A DNA stretch of 64,000 nucleotides, from contig NZ_CP117866.1 in assembly GCF_028736035.1 (NCBI RefSeq), positions 6,882,001-6,946,000 on the forward strand. Direction: 5' to 3'. Under the pieces are notes generated by a model. It did no database searches and was not told the origin of the DNA. It was given only the letters and a program-made list of their open reading frames with translations. This document shows positions 56,053-64,000 of the stretch, piece by piece. Positions within the stretch are counted from its first letter, which is position 1; each line of letters begins with the position of its first letter. Source of the stretch: Streptomyces sp. T12 (GTDB lineage Bacteria; Actinomycetota; Actinomycetes; Streptomycetales; Streptomycetaceae). Position numbers and translations under genes: made by a program.

Positions 56053-57038
56053 TGCGTGCCGTGCAGTTCGACCGGTACGGCGCCCCCGACGTGCTGTACG
56101 TCGCCGAGCGCCCGGTCCCCGAGCCCGGCCCCGGCCAGGTGCGAATCGCCGTCGAGGCGGTCAGTGTCGGCCATGCGCAGACCCAGATGCGGCGTGAGGT
56201 CTTCCCCGCGCCGATGTGGAAGCCCGTCTTCCCCGTCGTCCTCGGCGGCGACGTGGTCGGCAGGATCACCGCGGTGGGGCCCGACGTCGCGGGACTGAGC
56301 CCGGGGGACCGGGTCGGCGCCTTCACCCTCTACGGCGCCTACGCCGAGCAGGTCGTCGTCGACGCCGCCACCGTCGTACCCGTACCCGAGGAGCTGGACG
56401 CCGCCGAGGCCGCGGTCCTGCCGGGCACCGGACTGATCGCCCTCGGCATTCTGCGGACCGGGCGACTGAGCAAGGGCGAGACGGTGCTGGTGCACGCGGC
56501 GGCCGGCGGCGTGGGCCACATCGCGGTCCAGCTGGCCCGGGCAGCGGGGGCCGGCCAGATCATCGGCACCGCGGGCGAGGCCGGCAAGCGCGAGTTCGCC
56601 CGCACCGTGGGCGCCGACGCCGTCGTCGACCACCGTTCCCCGCACTGGGCCGAGGAGGTCCGGGAACTCACCGGCGGACGCGGGCCCGACCTGATCCTGG
56701 ACGGCATCGGCGCCGAGGTCCTGCAGCAGGGCATCGGCCTGCTCGCCCCGGGCGGCCGGCTGGTGTTCTACGGCTCGTCCGGCGGCGAGCTGGAGATCCC
56801 GCGGGTGTCGGTGATGGACCTGATCGGCATCAAGTACGTCACCGCCTTCGCGCTGTCGGCCTGGCGGGGCGGCCGCCCGCACGAGTACGAGGCGGGCGTC
56901 GCCGAGCTCACCCGGCTGCTGGTCGACGGACAGGTGAAGTCCGCCGTGCACGCCCGACTGCCCCTGGAGCGGGCCGCCGAGGCGCACACCATCCTCGAGT
57001 CCAGGGCCCAGCTGGGCCGGGTCGTACTCATTCCCTGA
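56052..57038 (+). CDS. actVI2: ActVI-ORF2: zinc-type alcohol dehydrogenase/enoyl reductase
   Basis: A 328-residue MDR-family quinone/enoyl reductase (VPEPGPGQVRIAVEAVSVG, GGDVVGRITAVGPDVAG, VLVHAAAGGVGHIAVQLARA). It lacks the zinc-ligand Cys set, as expected of the quinone oxidoreductase branch. In the act pathway ActVI-2 reduces the dihydropyran double bond at C-15 on the way to 6-deoxy-dihydrokalafungin. ATG 56052 overlaps the actVI-1 stop. Confidence 0.9.
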   Translation: MRAVQFDRYGAPDVLYVAERPVPEPGPGQVRIAVEAVSVGHAQTQMRREVFPAPMWKPVFPVVLGGDVVGRITAVGPDVAGLSPGDRVGAFTLYGAYAEQVVVDAATVVPVPEELDAAEAAVLPGTGLIALGILRTGRLSKGETVLVHAAAGGVGHIAVQLARAAGAGQIIGTAGEAGKREFARTVGADAVVDHRSPHWAEEVRELTGGRGPDLILDGIGAEVLQQGIGLLAPGGRLVFYGSSGGELEIPRVSVMDLIGIKYVTAFALSAWRGGRPHEYEAGVAELTRLLVDGQVKSAVHARLPLERAAEAHTILESRAQLGRVVLIP

Positions 57039-57106
57039 CCCGCCCTGACCCTTCTCTGACCTTCATTTCCGAGTTCGTATTCCAAGAGTCCGAAGGAGAC
57101 CTTTCC

Positions 57107-57745
57107 ATGACCTCATCGCGTCAACACGTGATACGTCTGACCACCGCGTCCGCCATCGCCCTGGGGGCCGTCATGAGCCTGGGCACCAGCGCGCATGCCG
57201 CGAACGTGGACGTGCCGTACGAGTGCCGCACCTGGGTGCAGGGCAACACGCATCCGGTCTACGACTACAAGCGCGGGTTCGATGTCACCGTGCCCGCCTC
57301 GGTCGAGGCGGGCAAGAAGTTCCAGGCCACGTACGACCCGGCCCCGATCACCGCCTTCGCCGAGTACAACAAGATAGTCAAGGACGTGCGGGTCGCCTAC
57401 CGGATCCCGGAGGGCGCGAAGGTCAAGAAGCTGAAGCTCACCGGCGGCAGCGGCCTCGGCGACTCCGCTCTCAAGGTCAAGGTCGAGGGCGCGGACATCG
57501 TCGTCAGCGCGTCCGGCCCGATCGAGGGCGGTGTCGAGTTCGACCTGCCGACGCTGAAGGTCACCTACAAGGCGCCGAAGGACCCCGGTACGCTCAACTT
57601 CGTTCCGGGCGGCTCGAGTTACGAGCAGCCCGGCTTCTACTGGTACCGCTACCAGCCGATCCTGGACGAGTGGGGCCCCTTCGAGTGCTTCCCGGACCCG
57701 GCGAAGCCCCAGACCGTCCTGGCCAGCACACAGGTCGCGAAGTAA
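57107..57745 (+). CDS. actVI3: ActVI-ORF3-like exported protein
   Basis: A 212-residue protein with a Sec-type signal peptide (IRLTTASAIALGAVMSLGTSAHA, in two parts, cleavage near AHA-AN at about 32). The mature beta-rich domain has two cysteines near its ends (YECRTW, FECFPD) that could form a disulfide. ActVI-3 is proposed to aid pyran-ring closure (dehydration/cyclisation), although its export is puzzling. GAAGGAG precedes ATG 57107. Same order as in the act cluster. Confidence 0.85.
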   Translation: MTSSRQHVIRLTTASAIALGAVMSLGTSAHAANVDVPYECRTWVQGNTHPVYDYKRGFDVTVPASVEAGKKFQATYDPAPITAFAEYNKIVKDVRVAYRIPEGAKVKKLKLTGGSGLGDSALKVKVEGADIVVSASGPIEGGVEFDLPTLKVTYKAPKDPGTLNFVPGGSSYEQPGFYWYRYQPILDEWGPFECFPDPAKPQTVLASTQVAK

Positions 57746-57775
57746 CAGCAGCCGTCAAGCGAATGTGGAGAACGC

Positions 57776-58696
57776 ATGCCTAAGGCCGTAGCCATCCACC
57801 AGTTCGGCGGGCCGGACGTACTGAGCCTCGTCGATGTGCCCGAGCCGGTGCCAGGGCCGGGCCAGGTGACGGTCCGGGTGCGGGCCGTCGGGGTCAACGG
57901 GTTCGACTGCCGGGTGCGTTCCGGCGGCATGCGGGGTCGTTATCCGGTCGAGTTCCCGCAGATCATCGGCAACGAGTTCGCCGGGGTCGTCGAGCGGACC
58001 GGGCCGGAGGTGACCGGGTTCGCGCCCGGCGACGAGGTGCTGGGGTTCGCCGTCATGCAGTCCGGCACCGAGCTCCTCGCCGTCGGCGCGGACCAGATCA
58101 CCGCCAAGCCGCCGGAGCTGTCGTGGGAGGTCGCGGGGTCCCTGTCGGCCGTCGGGCAGACCGCGGACATCGCCCTGGACGCACTGCGCGTCGGCCAGGG
58201 GGACACCGTGCTCGTGCACGCCGCGGCCGGCGGCGTCGGCAGCCTCGCCGTCCAGCTCGTCAGGGAGCGGGGCGGCACGGCGATCGGCAGCGCCGGCGAG
58301 CACAACCACGAGTTCCTGCGCTCGCTGGGCGCGCTGCCCGTCGCCTACGGGCCGGGCTTCGCCGACCGGGTGCGCGCCCTGGCCCCGGACGGCGTGGACG
58401 CGGCCCTCGACTGCCACGGCGGACCGGAGGCGCTCGCCGTGTCGCTCGAACTCGTCGCGGACCGGGCCAGGATCGCCACCATCGCCAACTTCCGCGCCGC
58501 GGCCCAGGAGGGCATCCTCATGCCGCAGGTGATGCGGTCCGCCGAGCGGCTCGCCGCCCTGGCCGCGCTCTGCGCCGAGGGCCGGCTGCGGCCGCACGTC
58601 GAGGCCGTCCTCCCCTTCGCCAAGGCGGCCGAGGCCCACCACCGGCTGGAGCAGGGCCATGTGCGCGGCAAGCTCGTCCTGGTGCCGGACCTGTGA
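57776..58696 (+). CDS. actVI4: ActVI-ORF4: MDR-family oxidoreductase
   Basis: A 306-residue quinone-oxidoreductase-like protein (VPEPVPGPGQVTVRVRAVGV, IIGNEFAGVVERTGPEVTG, VLVHAAAGGVGSLAVQLVRE). ActVI-4 is thought to back up ActVI-2 as enoyl reductase. It has a GGAG site before ATG and overlaps the exporter gene start (GTGA at 58693-58696). Confidence 0.88.
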   Translation: MPKAVAIHQFGGPDVLSLVDVPEPVPGPGQVTVRVRAVGVNGFDCRVRSGGMRGRYPVEFPQIIGNEFAGVVERTGPEVTGFAPGDEVLGFAVMQSGTELLAVGADQITAKPPELSWEVAGSLSAVGQTADIALDALRVGQGDTVLVHAAAGGVGSLAVQLVRERGGTAIGSAGEHNHEFLRSLGALPVAYGPGFADRVRALAPDGVDAALDCHGGPEALAVSLELVADRARIATIANFRAAAQEGILMPQVMRSAERLAALAALCAEGRLRPHVEAVLPFAKAAEAHHRLEQGHVRGKLVLVPDL

Positions 58697-60315
58697 CATC
58701 GGCTCCCGCTCGACCGGGCGGCCCGACGCCGGGCGGCCCGGCGCACGAGGGGCATCCGCGGCGCTGGGCCGTTCTCGCGGTGCTGGTCCTGAGCCTGGTG
58801 AGCATCATCCTCGACAACACCGTGCTCAACGTGACGCTGCGCACCCTCACCGACCCGGAGCAGGGCCTCGGCGCCTCGCACAGCCAGGTCGAATGGGTGC
58901 TCAGCGCCTACACCCTGGCCTTCGCCGCGACGCTGTTCACCTGGGGTGTGCTCGGCGACCGGCTGGGCCGCAGGCGCGTACTCCTGCTGGGCCTCGGCCT
59001 GTTCGGACTCTCGTCCCTGGCCGGGGCCTACGCCGGGTCGCCGGAGCAGCTCATCGCCGCCCGCGCCTGCATGGGGGTGAGCGGCGCGGCGGTCCTGCCG
59101 AGCACCCTCGCCACCATCGCCGCCGTCTTCCCGATGCGCGAGCGCCCCAAGGCCCTCGGTATCTGGGCGGCTTCGGTCGGCTTCGCCCTCGGCATCGGAC
59201 CGGTCACCGGCGGGCTGCTGCTCGCGCACTTCTGGTGGGGCTCGGTCTTCCTGATCAATGTGCCGATCGTGGCGGTCTGCCTGGTCGCGGTGGTGCTGCT
59301 GGTGCCCGAGACGCGGGGCGCCACGGGCAAGCGCGTCGACGCGGCCGGGCTGCTGCTCTCGATCGCCGGTCTCGTGTTCCTCGTCTACGGCATCATCGAG
59401 GCCGGCCGCACCGGCGGGGTCACCCAGCCCACGGTCTGGGGAACCGGCCTGGCGGGCTTCGGCCTGCTGGGTGTGTTCCTGTGGCATGAGCGCCGTACCG
59501 CGGAACCCTCGCTGGAGCTCGGCTTCTTCCGGCTGAAGGCCTTCTCCACCGCCGTCGCGGCCGTCGGCTTCGTCAGCTTCGCGATGATGGGGTTCCTCTT
59601 CTTCAGCGCCTTCTACCTGCAGAGCGTGCGCGGCTACACCCCGCTGCAGGCGGGGAGTTGCACCGTGGCGCTGGCCGTCGCGAACGTGGTCTGCGGACCC
59701 CTCAGCACGGTCCTGGTCCGCTCGGTCGGCGCCCGGAACGTGTGCGCGGCGGGCATGCTGGCCGTGACCGCCTCCCTCTCCGGAGTCGTCTTCGTGACCC
59801 AGCACGCTCCGCTCTGGCTGATCCTCGCCTTGTTCGCCGCACTGGGAGCAGGCGTAGCCTGCGTCATGCCGACCGCAGCCGTGTCCATCATGAACGCGAT
59901 TCCACGCGAGAAGGCGGGCGTGGCCTCCGCGATGAACAACACCGTGCGCCAGCTGGGCGGCGCCCTGGGCGTCGCGGTGCTCGGTTCCCTCATGGGCGCC
60001 GCCTACCGCAGTGGCATCGAGGACGAGCTCGCCGTACTGCCGCCTTCCGCGCGGCACGAGGCCGGCGAGTCCCTGGACGCCACGCTGCTCGCTGCGACTC
60101 GGCTGGGGGAGAGCGGACTTGTCGGTCCCGCACGGCAGGCTTTCCTGGACGCCATGCATCTGGCCGCCGGGGCAGCTGCCGCGGCGGCCCTCGTGGGCGC
60201 CCTCGCCGTGCTCCGCTGGCTGCCCTCCACCGTCATGACTGCGAAGCCCGGGGCGGGTCCCGTGCCCGGCCGGGAGCATTCCGACCACACCAAGACCAAG
60301 GCCCAAGGAAGCTGA
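58693..60315 (+). CDS. actVA1: ActVA-ORF1: DHA2-type MFS exporter
   Basis: A 540-residue membrane protein with about 14 predicted helices. Motif A is WGVLGDRLGRRRVLLL, and the drug-antiporter motif C region is CMGVSGAAVLPSTLATI. Proposed actinorhodin exporter alongside ActA. GTG 58693 overlaps the actVI-4 stop. Confidence 0.9.
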   Translation: MTSAPARPGGPTPGGPAHEGHPRRWAVLAVLVLSLVSIILDNTVLNVTLRTLTDPEQGLGASHSQVEWVLSAYTLAFAATLFTWGVLGDRLGRRRVLLLGLGLFGLSSLAGAYAGSPEQLIAARACMGVSGAAVLPSTLATIAAVFPMRERPKALGIWAASVGFALGIGPVTGGLLLAHFWWGSVFLINVPIVAVCLVAVVLLVPETRGATGKRVDAAGLLLSIAGLVFLVYGIIEAGRTGGVTQPTVWGTGLAGFGLLGVFLWHERRTAEPSLELGFFRLKAFSTAVAAVGFVSFAMMGFLFFSAFYLQSVRGYTPLQAGSCTVALAVANVVCGPLSTVLVRSVGARNVCAAGMLAVTASLSGVVFVTQHAPLWLILALFAALGAGVACVMPTAAVSIMNAIPREKAGVASAMNNTVRQLGGALGVAVLGSLMGAAYRSGIEDELAVLPPSARHEAGESLDATLLAATRLGESGLVGPARQAFLDAMHLAAGAAAAAALVGALAVLRWLPSTVMTAKPGAGPVPGREHSDHTKTKAQGS

Positions 60316-60316
60316 C

Positions 60317-60712
60317 ATGCCTTTTACTCCTGACGAGCTCGAGTACTACGCCTCCCAGAACCTCGGCCGGCTGGCCACCGTGGCGGCCGACGGCCAGCCC
60401 CAGGTCAACCCCGTCTCGTTCACGATCAACACCGAGACCGGCACGATCGACATCGGCGGGCACAACCTGACGGCCAGCAAGAAGTTCCGCAACGTCGGCA
60501 AGAACGACCAGGTCGCCTTCGTCGTCGACGATCTGATCTCCATGCAGCCGTGGAACGTACGCGGTATCGAAGTGCGCGGCCGGGCCGAGGCACTGACCGA
60601 CGCCCAGCCGCCGCACCCGTACTTCGGCATCGCGATGATCCGTATCCACCCCAAGCGCATCATCACCTGGGGCCTCGGCGAAGACACCGCTCAGCGCGGC
60701 CGCAACGTCTGA
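60317..60712 (+). CDS. actVA2: ActVA-ORF2: PPOX-type flavin/F420-binding protein
   Basis: A 131-residue split-barrel protein (LGRLATVAADGQPQVNPVSF, FRNVGKNDQVAFVVDD, WNVRGIEVRGRAEAL, IRIHPKRIITWGL) of the pyridoxamine-oxidase-like, F420-using class. Its role in actinorhodin formation is not settled. One base after the exporter stop; AAGGAA ribosome site. Confidence 0.88.
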   Translation: MPFTPDELEYYASQNLGRLATVAADGQPQVNPVSFTINTETGTIDIGGHNLTASKKFRNVGKNDQVAFVVDDLISMQPWNVRGIEVRGRAEALTDAQPPHPYFGIAMIRIHPKRIITWGLGEDTAQRGRNV

Positions 60713-60811
60713 CCTAGGGGCCCAGGCCCCTTCGACTCCGCTTCGAGCGGACCTCGATGCCCTCTTGCCAGGGTGGAGCCCGTAGGACGGGCACACCACG
60801 GGGAGGGCCGG

Positions 60812-61645
60812 ATGAGCACAGAAATCTTCCGCGAGGATTTCACCGGGGGACTGAAGACCGAGGGACCGGGCGCGCCATGGCGGCTGCGCCCGGTCGACGG
60901 TCTCCCCGAAGGAGACGGGGTGGTCCGCGGCGGCCCTGACGGCCTGAGGGTCGTGCCGAGCGCCGTACAACCCCGAACCAGGCGGCCGGCGTTCACCGAG
61001 CCGAAGCCGGGGCCGGACGGCGCCCCGCTCCATCTGCGCTGGGGGGCCTTCACCACCGGCGGCACCGCCTCCGCGCGCGGCGGGTTCACCGCGGTGCCGG
61101 GTGAACTGCTCTCGGTCACGGCCGAGATGGGACTGCGCGGCTTCGGCCTGCGCTCCCACCCGTACGACGACGTCGCCGAGGCGACCACGGACGCCCGGCT
61201 CGGCGCGGGCGGTCTGATCTCGGTCGACCTCGAGACCGGCATGATCTTCGACTTCTTCCTCACGCACGGCCGCCTCTACGCGGTCTACGAGCGGCTCGCG
61301 CTGCAACCGGACGCCGAGTTCGCGTCCTTCACCTACTGCGTCCCGGTCGCGGACCGCACCCCTGGCACGCTCCACCGGCTCGAGGTCGGTTACGACGCCG
61401 CGGCCGGCACCGTCCACTGGAAGGCCGACGGGCAGGAGGTGCTGTCCGTGGACCGGATCGGCTTCCGCGCGCTGGACGCGCGCTGGCTCCGGCGGGACAA
61501 CGGCGGCCGGGAGGAGGCCGTACGGCCGCGCGGACTCGCCTTCGGCCTCGGGCTCTTCCTGGAGCGCTACTTCGGCCAGGGGGTGCGGCTGTCGGCCCGC
61601 CGGCTCTCGGTGTCCACCTCGCCCGCCGGTTCCCGCGACGCGTGA
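60812..61645 (+). CDS. actVA3: ActVA-ORF3: DUF6081-like protein
   Basis: A 277-residue protein of the DUF6081 kind, probably a concanavalin-like beta sandwich (MIFDFFLTHGRLYAVYERLA, GTLHRLEVGYDAAAGTVHWK, DARWLRRDNGGREE). No enzyme motif recognised. ATG 60812 has a GGAGG site. Its place in the operon matches actVA-3, whose function is unknown. Confidence 0.82.
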   Translation: MSTEIFREDFTGGLKTEGPGAPWRLRPVDGLPEGDGVVRGGPDGLRVVPSAVQPRTRRPAFTEPKPGPDGAPLHLRWGAFTTGGTASARGGFTAVPGELLSVTAEMGLRGFGLRSHPYDDVAEATTDARLGAGGLISVDLETGMIFDFFLTHGRLYAVYERLALQPDAEFASFTYCVPVADRTPGTLHRLEVGYDAAAGTVHWKADGQEVLSVDRIGFRALDARWLRRDNGGREEAVRPRGLAFGLGLFLERYFGQGVRLSARRLSVSTSPAGSRDA

Positions 61646-61683
61646 CGACCGACTCGTGACGACGACCAACGAAAGGCACAGCC

Positions 61684-62568
61684 ATGCCCGATGAGAACAA
61701 GCCCGTACTGGTCCTCGGCGCCACCGGCAAGCAAGGCGGCTCCGCGGCCCGGTACCTGCTGGAACGCGGCTGGACCGTGCGGGCCTTCGTCCGCGACCCG
61801 GGCGCACCCAAGGCCAAGGAGCTGCGCGAGCTGGGCGCCAGCCTGCACACCGGCGACCTCGAGGACGCCGAGTCGGTGCGCGCGGCGATGAAGGGCGCGT
61901 ACGGCGTCTTCAGCATCCAGACGCCGATGACACCGGCGGGCGTGGAGGGCGAGGAGCGGCAGGGCAAGATCTGCGCCGACGCCGCTCGCGACCTCGGAAT
62001 CCAGCACTACGTACACAGCTCGGTCGGCGGGGCGGAGCAGCCGGAGGGCGTGAACTGGCGGCTGTCCAAGCTCGCGATCGAGCAGCGGATCCAGGAGAAC
62101 GAGCTCAACTTCACCTTCCTGCGGCCGTCGTACTTCATGGAGAACCTGAACCACGACATGTCGCCCCTCGTCATGGAGGACGGCGTGCTGACCTTCCGGC
62201 GGGGGCTCGGGCCGACCAACACGCTGCAGATGATCAGCGGCCCCGACATCGGGTACTTCGCGGCCGACGCCTTCGACGACCCCGGGACCTTCGGCGGCGC
62301 CAAGATCGAGCTGGCCGGGGACGAGCTGACCGGCGAGCAGATCGCGGACGCGTTCGGCCGGCACACCGGACTGCCCGCCCGCTTCGTCTCGGTGCCGATA
62401 CCGGAGCTGCACCGCACGGGCTTCGAATGGCAGGCGATCTCGTACACCTGGCTCAACGGGATCGGCTATCACGCCGACATCCCCACGCTGCGCGCCCGGT
62501 TCCCGCAGATGCTCACCCTCGACCAGTGGCTGGCCAAGACCGGCTGGGCCCCGATGGACGCGGCATGA
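61684..62568 (+). CDS. actVA4: ActVA-ORF4: NmrA-like NAD(P)-binding protein
   Basis: A 294-residue NmrA/HSCARG-type Rossmann protein (VLVLGATGKQGGSAARYLLE, HYVHSSVGGAEQPEG, FTFLRPSYFMENLNHDM). ActVA-4 is implicated in the late dimerisation to actinorhodin. It overlaps the next gene by ATGA at 62565-62568. Confidence 0.88.
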   Translation: MPDENKPVLVLGATGKQGGSAARYLLERGWTVRAFVRDPGAPKAKELRELGASLHTGDLEDAESVRAAMKGAYGVFSIQTPMTPAGVEGEERQGKICADAARDLGIQHYVHSSVGGAEQPEGVNWRLSKLAIEQRIQENELNFTFLRPSYFMENLNHDMSPLVMEDGVLTFRRGLGPTNTLQMISGPDIGYFAADAFDDPGTFGGAKIELAGDELTGEQIADAFGRHTGLPARFVSVPIPELHRTGFEWQAISYTWLNGIGYHADIPTLRARFPQMLTLDQWLAKTGWAPMDAA

Positions 62569-63737
62569 GCGAGGACGCGATGACCCAGCAGACCCAGGAG
62601 ATCCAGGAGACCCAGGAGCGGTCGCCCCTGGTGGCCGGCGCCCACCGGATCGCCGAACTCGCCGGGAAGCGGGCGGCCGAGGCCGAGCAGCAGCGCCGGC
62701 TGAGCCCCGACGTCGTCCGTGCGGTCCTCGAGGCGGGCTTCGCCGCCCACTTCGTCCCGGTGGCGCACGGTGGCAGGGCCGCGACCTTCGCCGAGCTCGT
62801 GGAGCCGGTCGCGGTGCTGGGCGAGGCCTGCGCCTCGGCCGCCTGGTACGCCTCGCTCACGGCGAGCCTCGGCCGGATGGCCGCCTATCTGCCGGACGAG
62901 GGCCAGGCCGAGCTGTGGTCCGACGGCCCCGACGCGCTGATCGTCGGTGCCCTGATGCCGCTCGGCAGCGCCGAGAAGACGGCGGGCGGCTGGCACCTCT
63001 CGGGCACCTGGCCGTTCGTCAGCGTCGTCGACCACTCCGACTGGGCGCTGGTGTGCGCCAAGGCGGGGGAGGAGCCGTGGTTCTTCGCGGTGCCGCGCGA
63101 CGCGTACGGGATCGTCGACAGCTGGTACCCGATGGGCATGCGCGGAACGGGCAGCAACACCCTTGTCCTCGACGGGGTGTTCGTGCCGGACTCGCGGGCC
63201 TGTACCCGTGCGGCCATCGCGGCCGGCGTCGGTCCGGGTGCGGAGGCGATCTGCCACACCGTGCCCATGCGGGCGGTCAACGGGCTGGCCTTCGCGCTGC
63301 CGATGCTCGGCGCGGCCCGCGGCGCCGCGGCCGTGTGGACCTCATGGATCGCCGCGAAGCTGGCCGGGCCGACCGGGCAGAACGCCGTCTCGTCCCAGGA
63401 CCGCGTGGTGTACGAGCACACGCTGGCCCGGGCCACCGGCGAGATCGACGCGGCCCAGCTGCTGCTGGAGCGGGTCGCCGCGGTCGCCGACGCGGGCGGG
63501 GTGACCGGTGAACTCGTCGGCCGTGGGGCGCGGGACTGCGCTCTTGCGGCCGAGCTGCTGACCGCCGCGACCGACCGGCTGTTCGCCTCCGCGGGCACCA
63601 GGGCGCAGGCGCAGGACAGCCCGCTGCAGCGCCTCTGGCGCGATGTGCACGCGGCTGCGAGCCATATCGGGCTGCAGTTCGGGCCTGGAGCGACGCTGTA
63701 TGCCGGAGAGCTGCTGAGGAGGAGCAACGATGGCTGA
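62565..63737 (+). CDS. actVA5: ActVA-ORF5: two-component flavin-dependent hydroxylase
   Basis: A 390-residue class D flavin monooxygenase of the acyl-CoA dehydrogenase fold (AGFAAHFVPVAHGGRAATFAELVE in two parts; GWHLSGTWPFVSVVDHSDWALV; GMRGTGSNTLVLDGVFVP). ActVA-5 with the flavin reductase ActVB (not in window) hydroxylates at C-6 and C-8 of the dihydrokalafungin skeleton. ATG 62565 overlaps actVA-4; ATG 62580 is a possible alternative. It overlaps actVA-6 by 8 bases. Confidence 0.92.
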   Translation: MSEDAMTQQTQEIQETQERSPLVAGAHRIAELAGKRAAEAEQQRRLSPDVVRAVLEAGFAAHFVPVAHGGRAATFAELVEPVAVLGEACASAAWYASLTASLGRMAAYLPDEGQAELWSDGPDALIVGALMPLGSAEKTAGGWHLSGTWPFVSVVDHSDWALVCAKAGEEPWFFAVPRDAYGIVDSWYPMGMRGTGSNTLVLDGVFVPDSRACTRAAIAAGVGPGAEAICHTVPMRAVNGLAFALPMLGAARGAAAVWTSWIAAKLAGPTGQNAVSSQDRVVYEHTLARATGEIDAAQLLLERVAAVADAGGVTGELVGRGARDCALAAELLTAATDRLFASAGTRAQAQDSPLQRLWRDVHAAASHIGLQFGPGATLYAGELLRRSNDG

Positions 63738-64000
63738 AGTGAACGATCCCCGGGTGGGCTTTGTCGCCGTCGTCACCTTCCCGGTGGACGGCCCCGCCAC
63801 CCAGCGCAAGCTGGTGGAGCTGGCCACGGGTGGGGTGCAGGAGTGGATCCGCGAGGTGCCCGGCTTCCTGTCGGCCACGTATCACGCGAGCACGGACGGC
63901 ACCGCGGTCGTCAACTACGCCCAGTGGGAGAGCGAGCAGGCCTACCGGGAGAACTTCAGCGCCGACCCGCGCTCGGCGAAGCTGCGGGAGGCGCTGAGCT
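63730..64000 (+). CDS. actVA6: ActVA-ORF6: cofactor-free monooxygenase (cut by right edge)
   Basis: The first 90 residues of an ABM-fold monooxygenase: MAEVNDPRVGFVAVVTFPVD, GVQEWIREVPGFLSATYHAS, VNYAQWESEQAYRENF. ActVA-Orf6 oxidises the 6-deoxydihydrokalafungin phenol to a quinone without flavin or metal. The sequence is nearly that of the structurally known S. coelicolor enzyme as I recall it. About 23 residues of a typical 113 lie beyond the window. Confidence 0.92.
   Translation, partial: MAEVNDPRVGFVAVVTFPVDGPATQRKLVELATGGVQEWIREVPGFLSATYHASTDGTAVVNYAQWESEQAYRENFSADPRSAKLREALS

Noticed and set aside
58345..60318. A 657-residue open frame antisense to the MFS exporter
   Set aside because: Composition is Gly/Asp/Gln/Arg-rich without hydrophobic core; the plus-strand transporter explains the codon pattern.

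Overview
The window is from a Streptomyces chromosome. GC content is very high, GTG and TTG starts and four-base start/stop overlaps are frequent, and it carries a WhiB-family regulator, polyphosphate glucokinase, class II fructose bisphosphatase, an actinomycete type VII secretion locus and an actinorhodin-type gene cluster. From memory only, the gene order resembles the part of the S. coelicolor chromosome that runs into the act cluster.

Layout. 1-5.0 kb: divergent eccD (cut by the edge) and a full-length fused eccC of a type VII secretion system. 5-9 kb: small metabolic genes (DUF192, F420-type oxidoreductase, acetyltransferase, methyltransferase, AlkZ-like glycosylase). 9-15 kb: uppS, PIN-PhoH, secreted transglycosylase, AI-2E permease. 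14.8-17 kb: the peroxide module ahpD-ahpC with divergent oxyR. 17-22 kb: a PadR-controlled FtsX-type ABC transporter and a flotillin-like protein. 22-27 kb: a class A penicillin-binding protein and a SpoIIE-type phosphatase. 27-33.6 kb: DUF402 protein, class II fumarase, and a two-gene unit of a giant nSTAND/WD40 ATPase and a small partner that share an amyloid-like motif. 34.05-43.18 kb: a lower-GC integrative element. 43-54.5 kb: class I fumarase, DUF1707 protein, wblI, glpX, nitroreductase, xseBA, ispH, ppgK, ychF. 54.6-64 kb: the left half of an actinorhodin-type cluster, actVI-ORFA, actVI-1 to -4 and actVA-1 to -6, the last cut by the right edge.

The most unusual part is the 9.1 kb element. 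A large serine recombinase has inserted it into the 3' end of the class I fumarase gene. The displaced chromosomal 3' end remains as a 25-codon scrap at 33990-34064, while the element supplies a new fumarase C-terminus and terminator, so the enzyme stays intact. The element has one HK97-type major capsid gene but no recognisable portal, terminase, protease or tail genes. It also carries three HNH-type genes (one broken by a TGA exactly at a zinc-binding Cys codon, one lacking the active-site residues), two tiny zinc-knuckle proteins, and an XRE / DUF6879 / small acidic protein set with an ATPase and a DUF7848-like protein. It looks like a phage satellite or a domesticated remnant.

Just left of the insertion, the nSTAND ATPase and its partner gene carry matching GTVYQ motifs and overlap by four bases. 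This is the layout of bacterial NLR-like amyloid-signalling pairs and a good candidate for an immunity or cell-death system. In the act cluster, three heptamer repeats at exact 11 bp spacing between actVI-ORFA and actVI-1 mark a SARP (ActII-ORF4-type) binding site.
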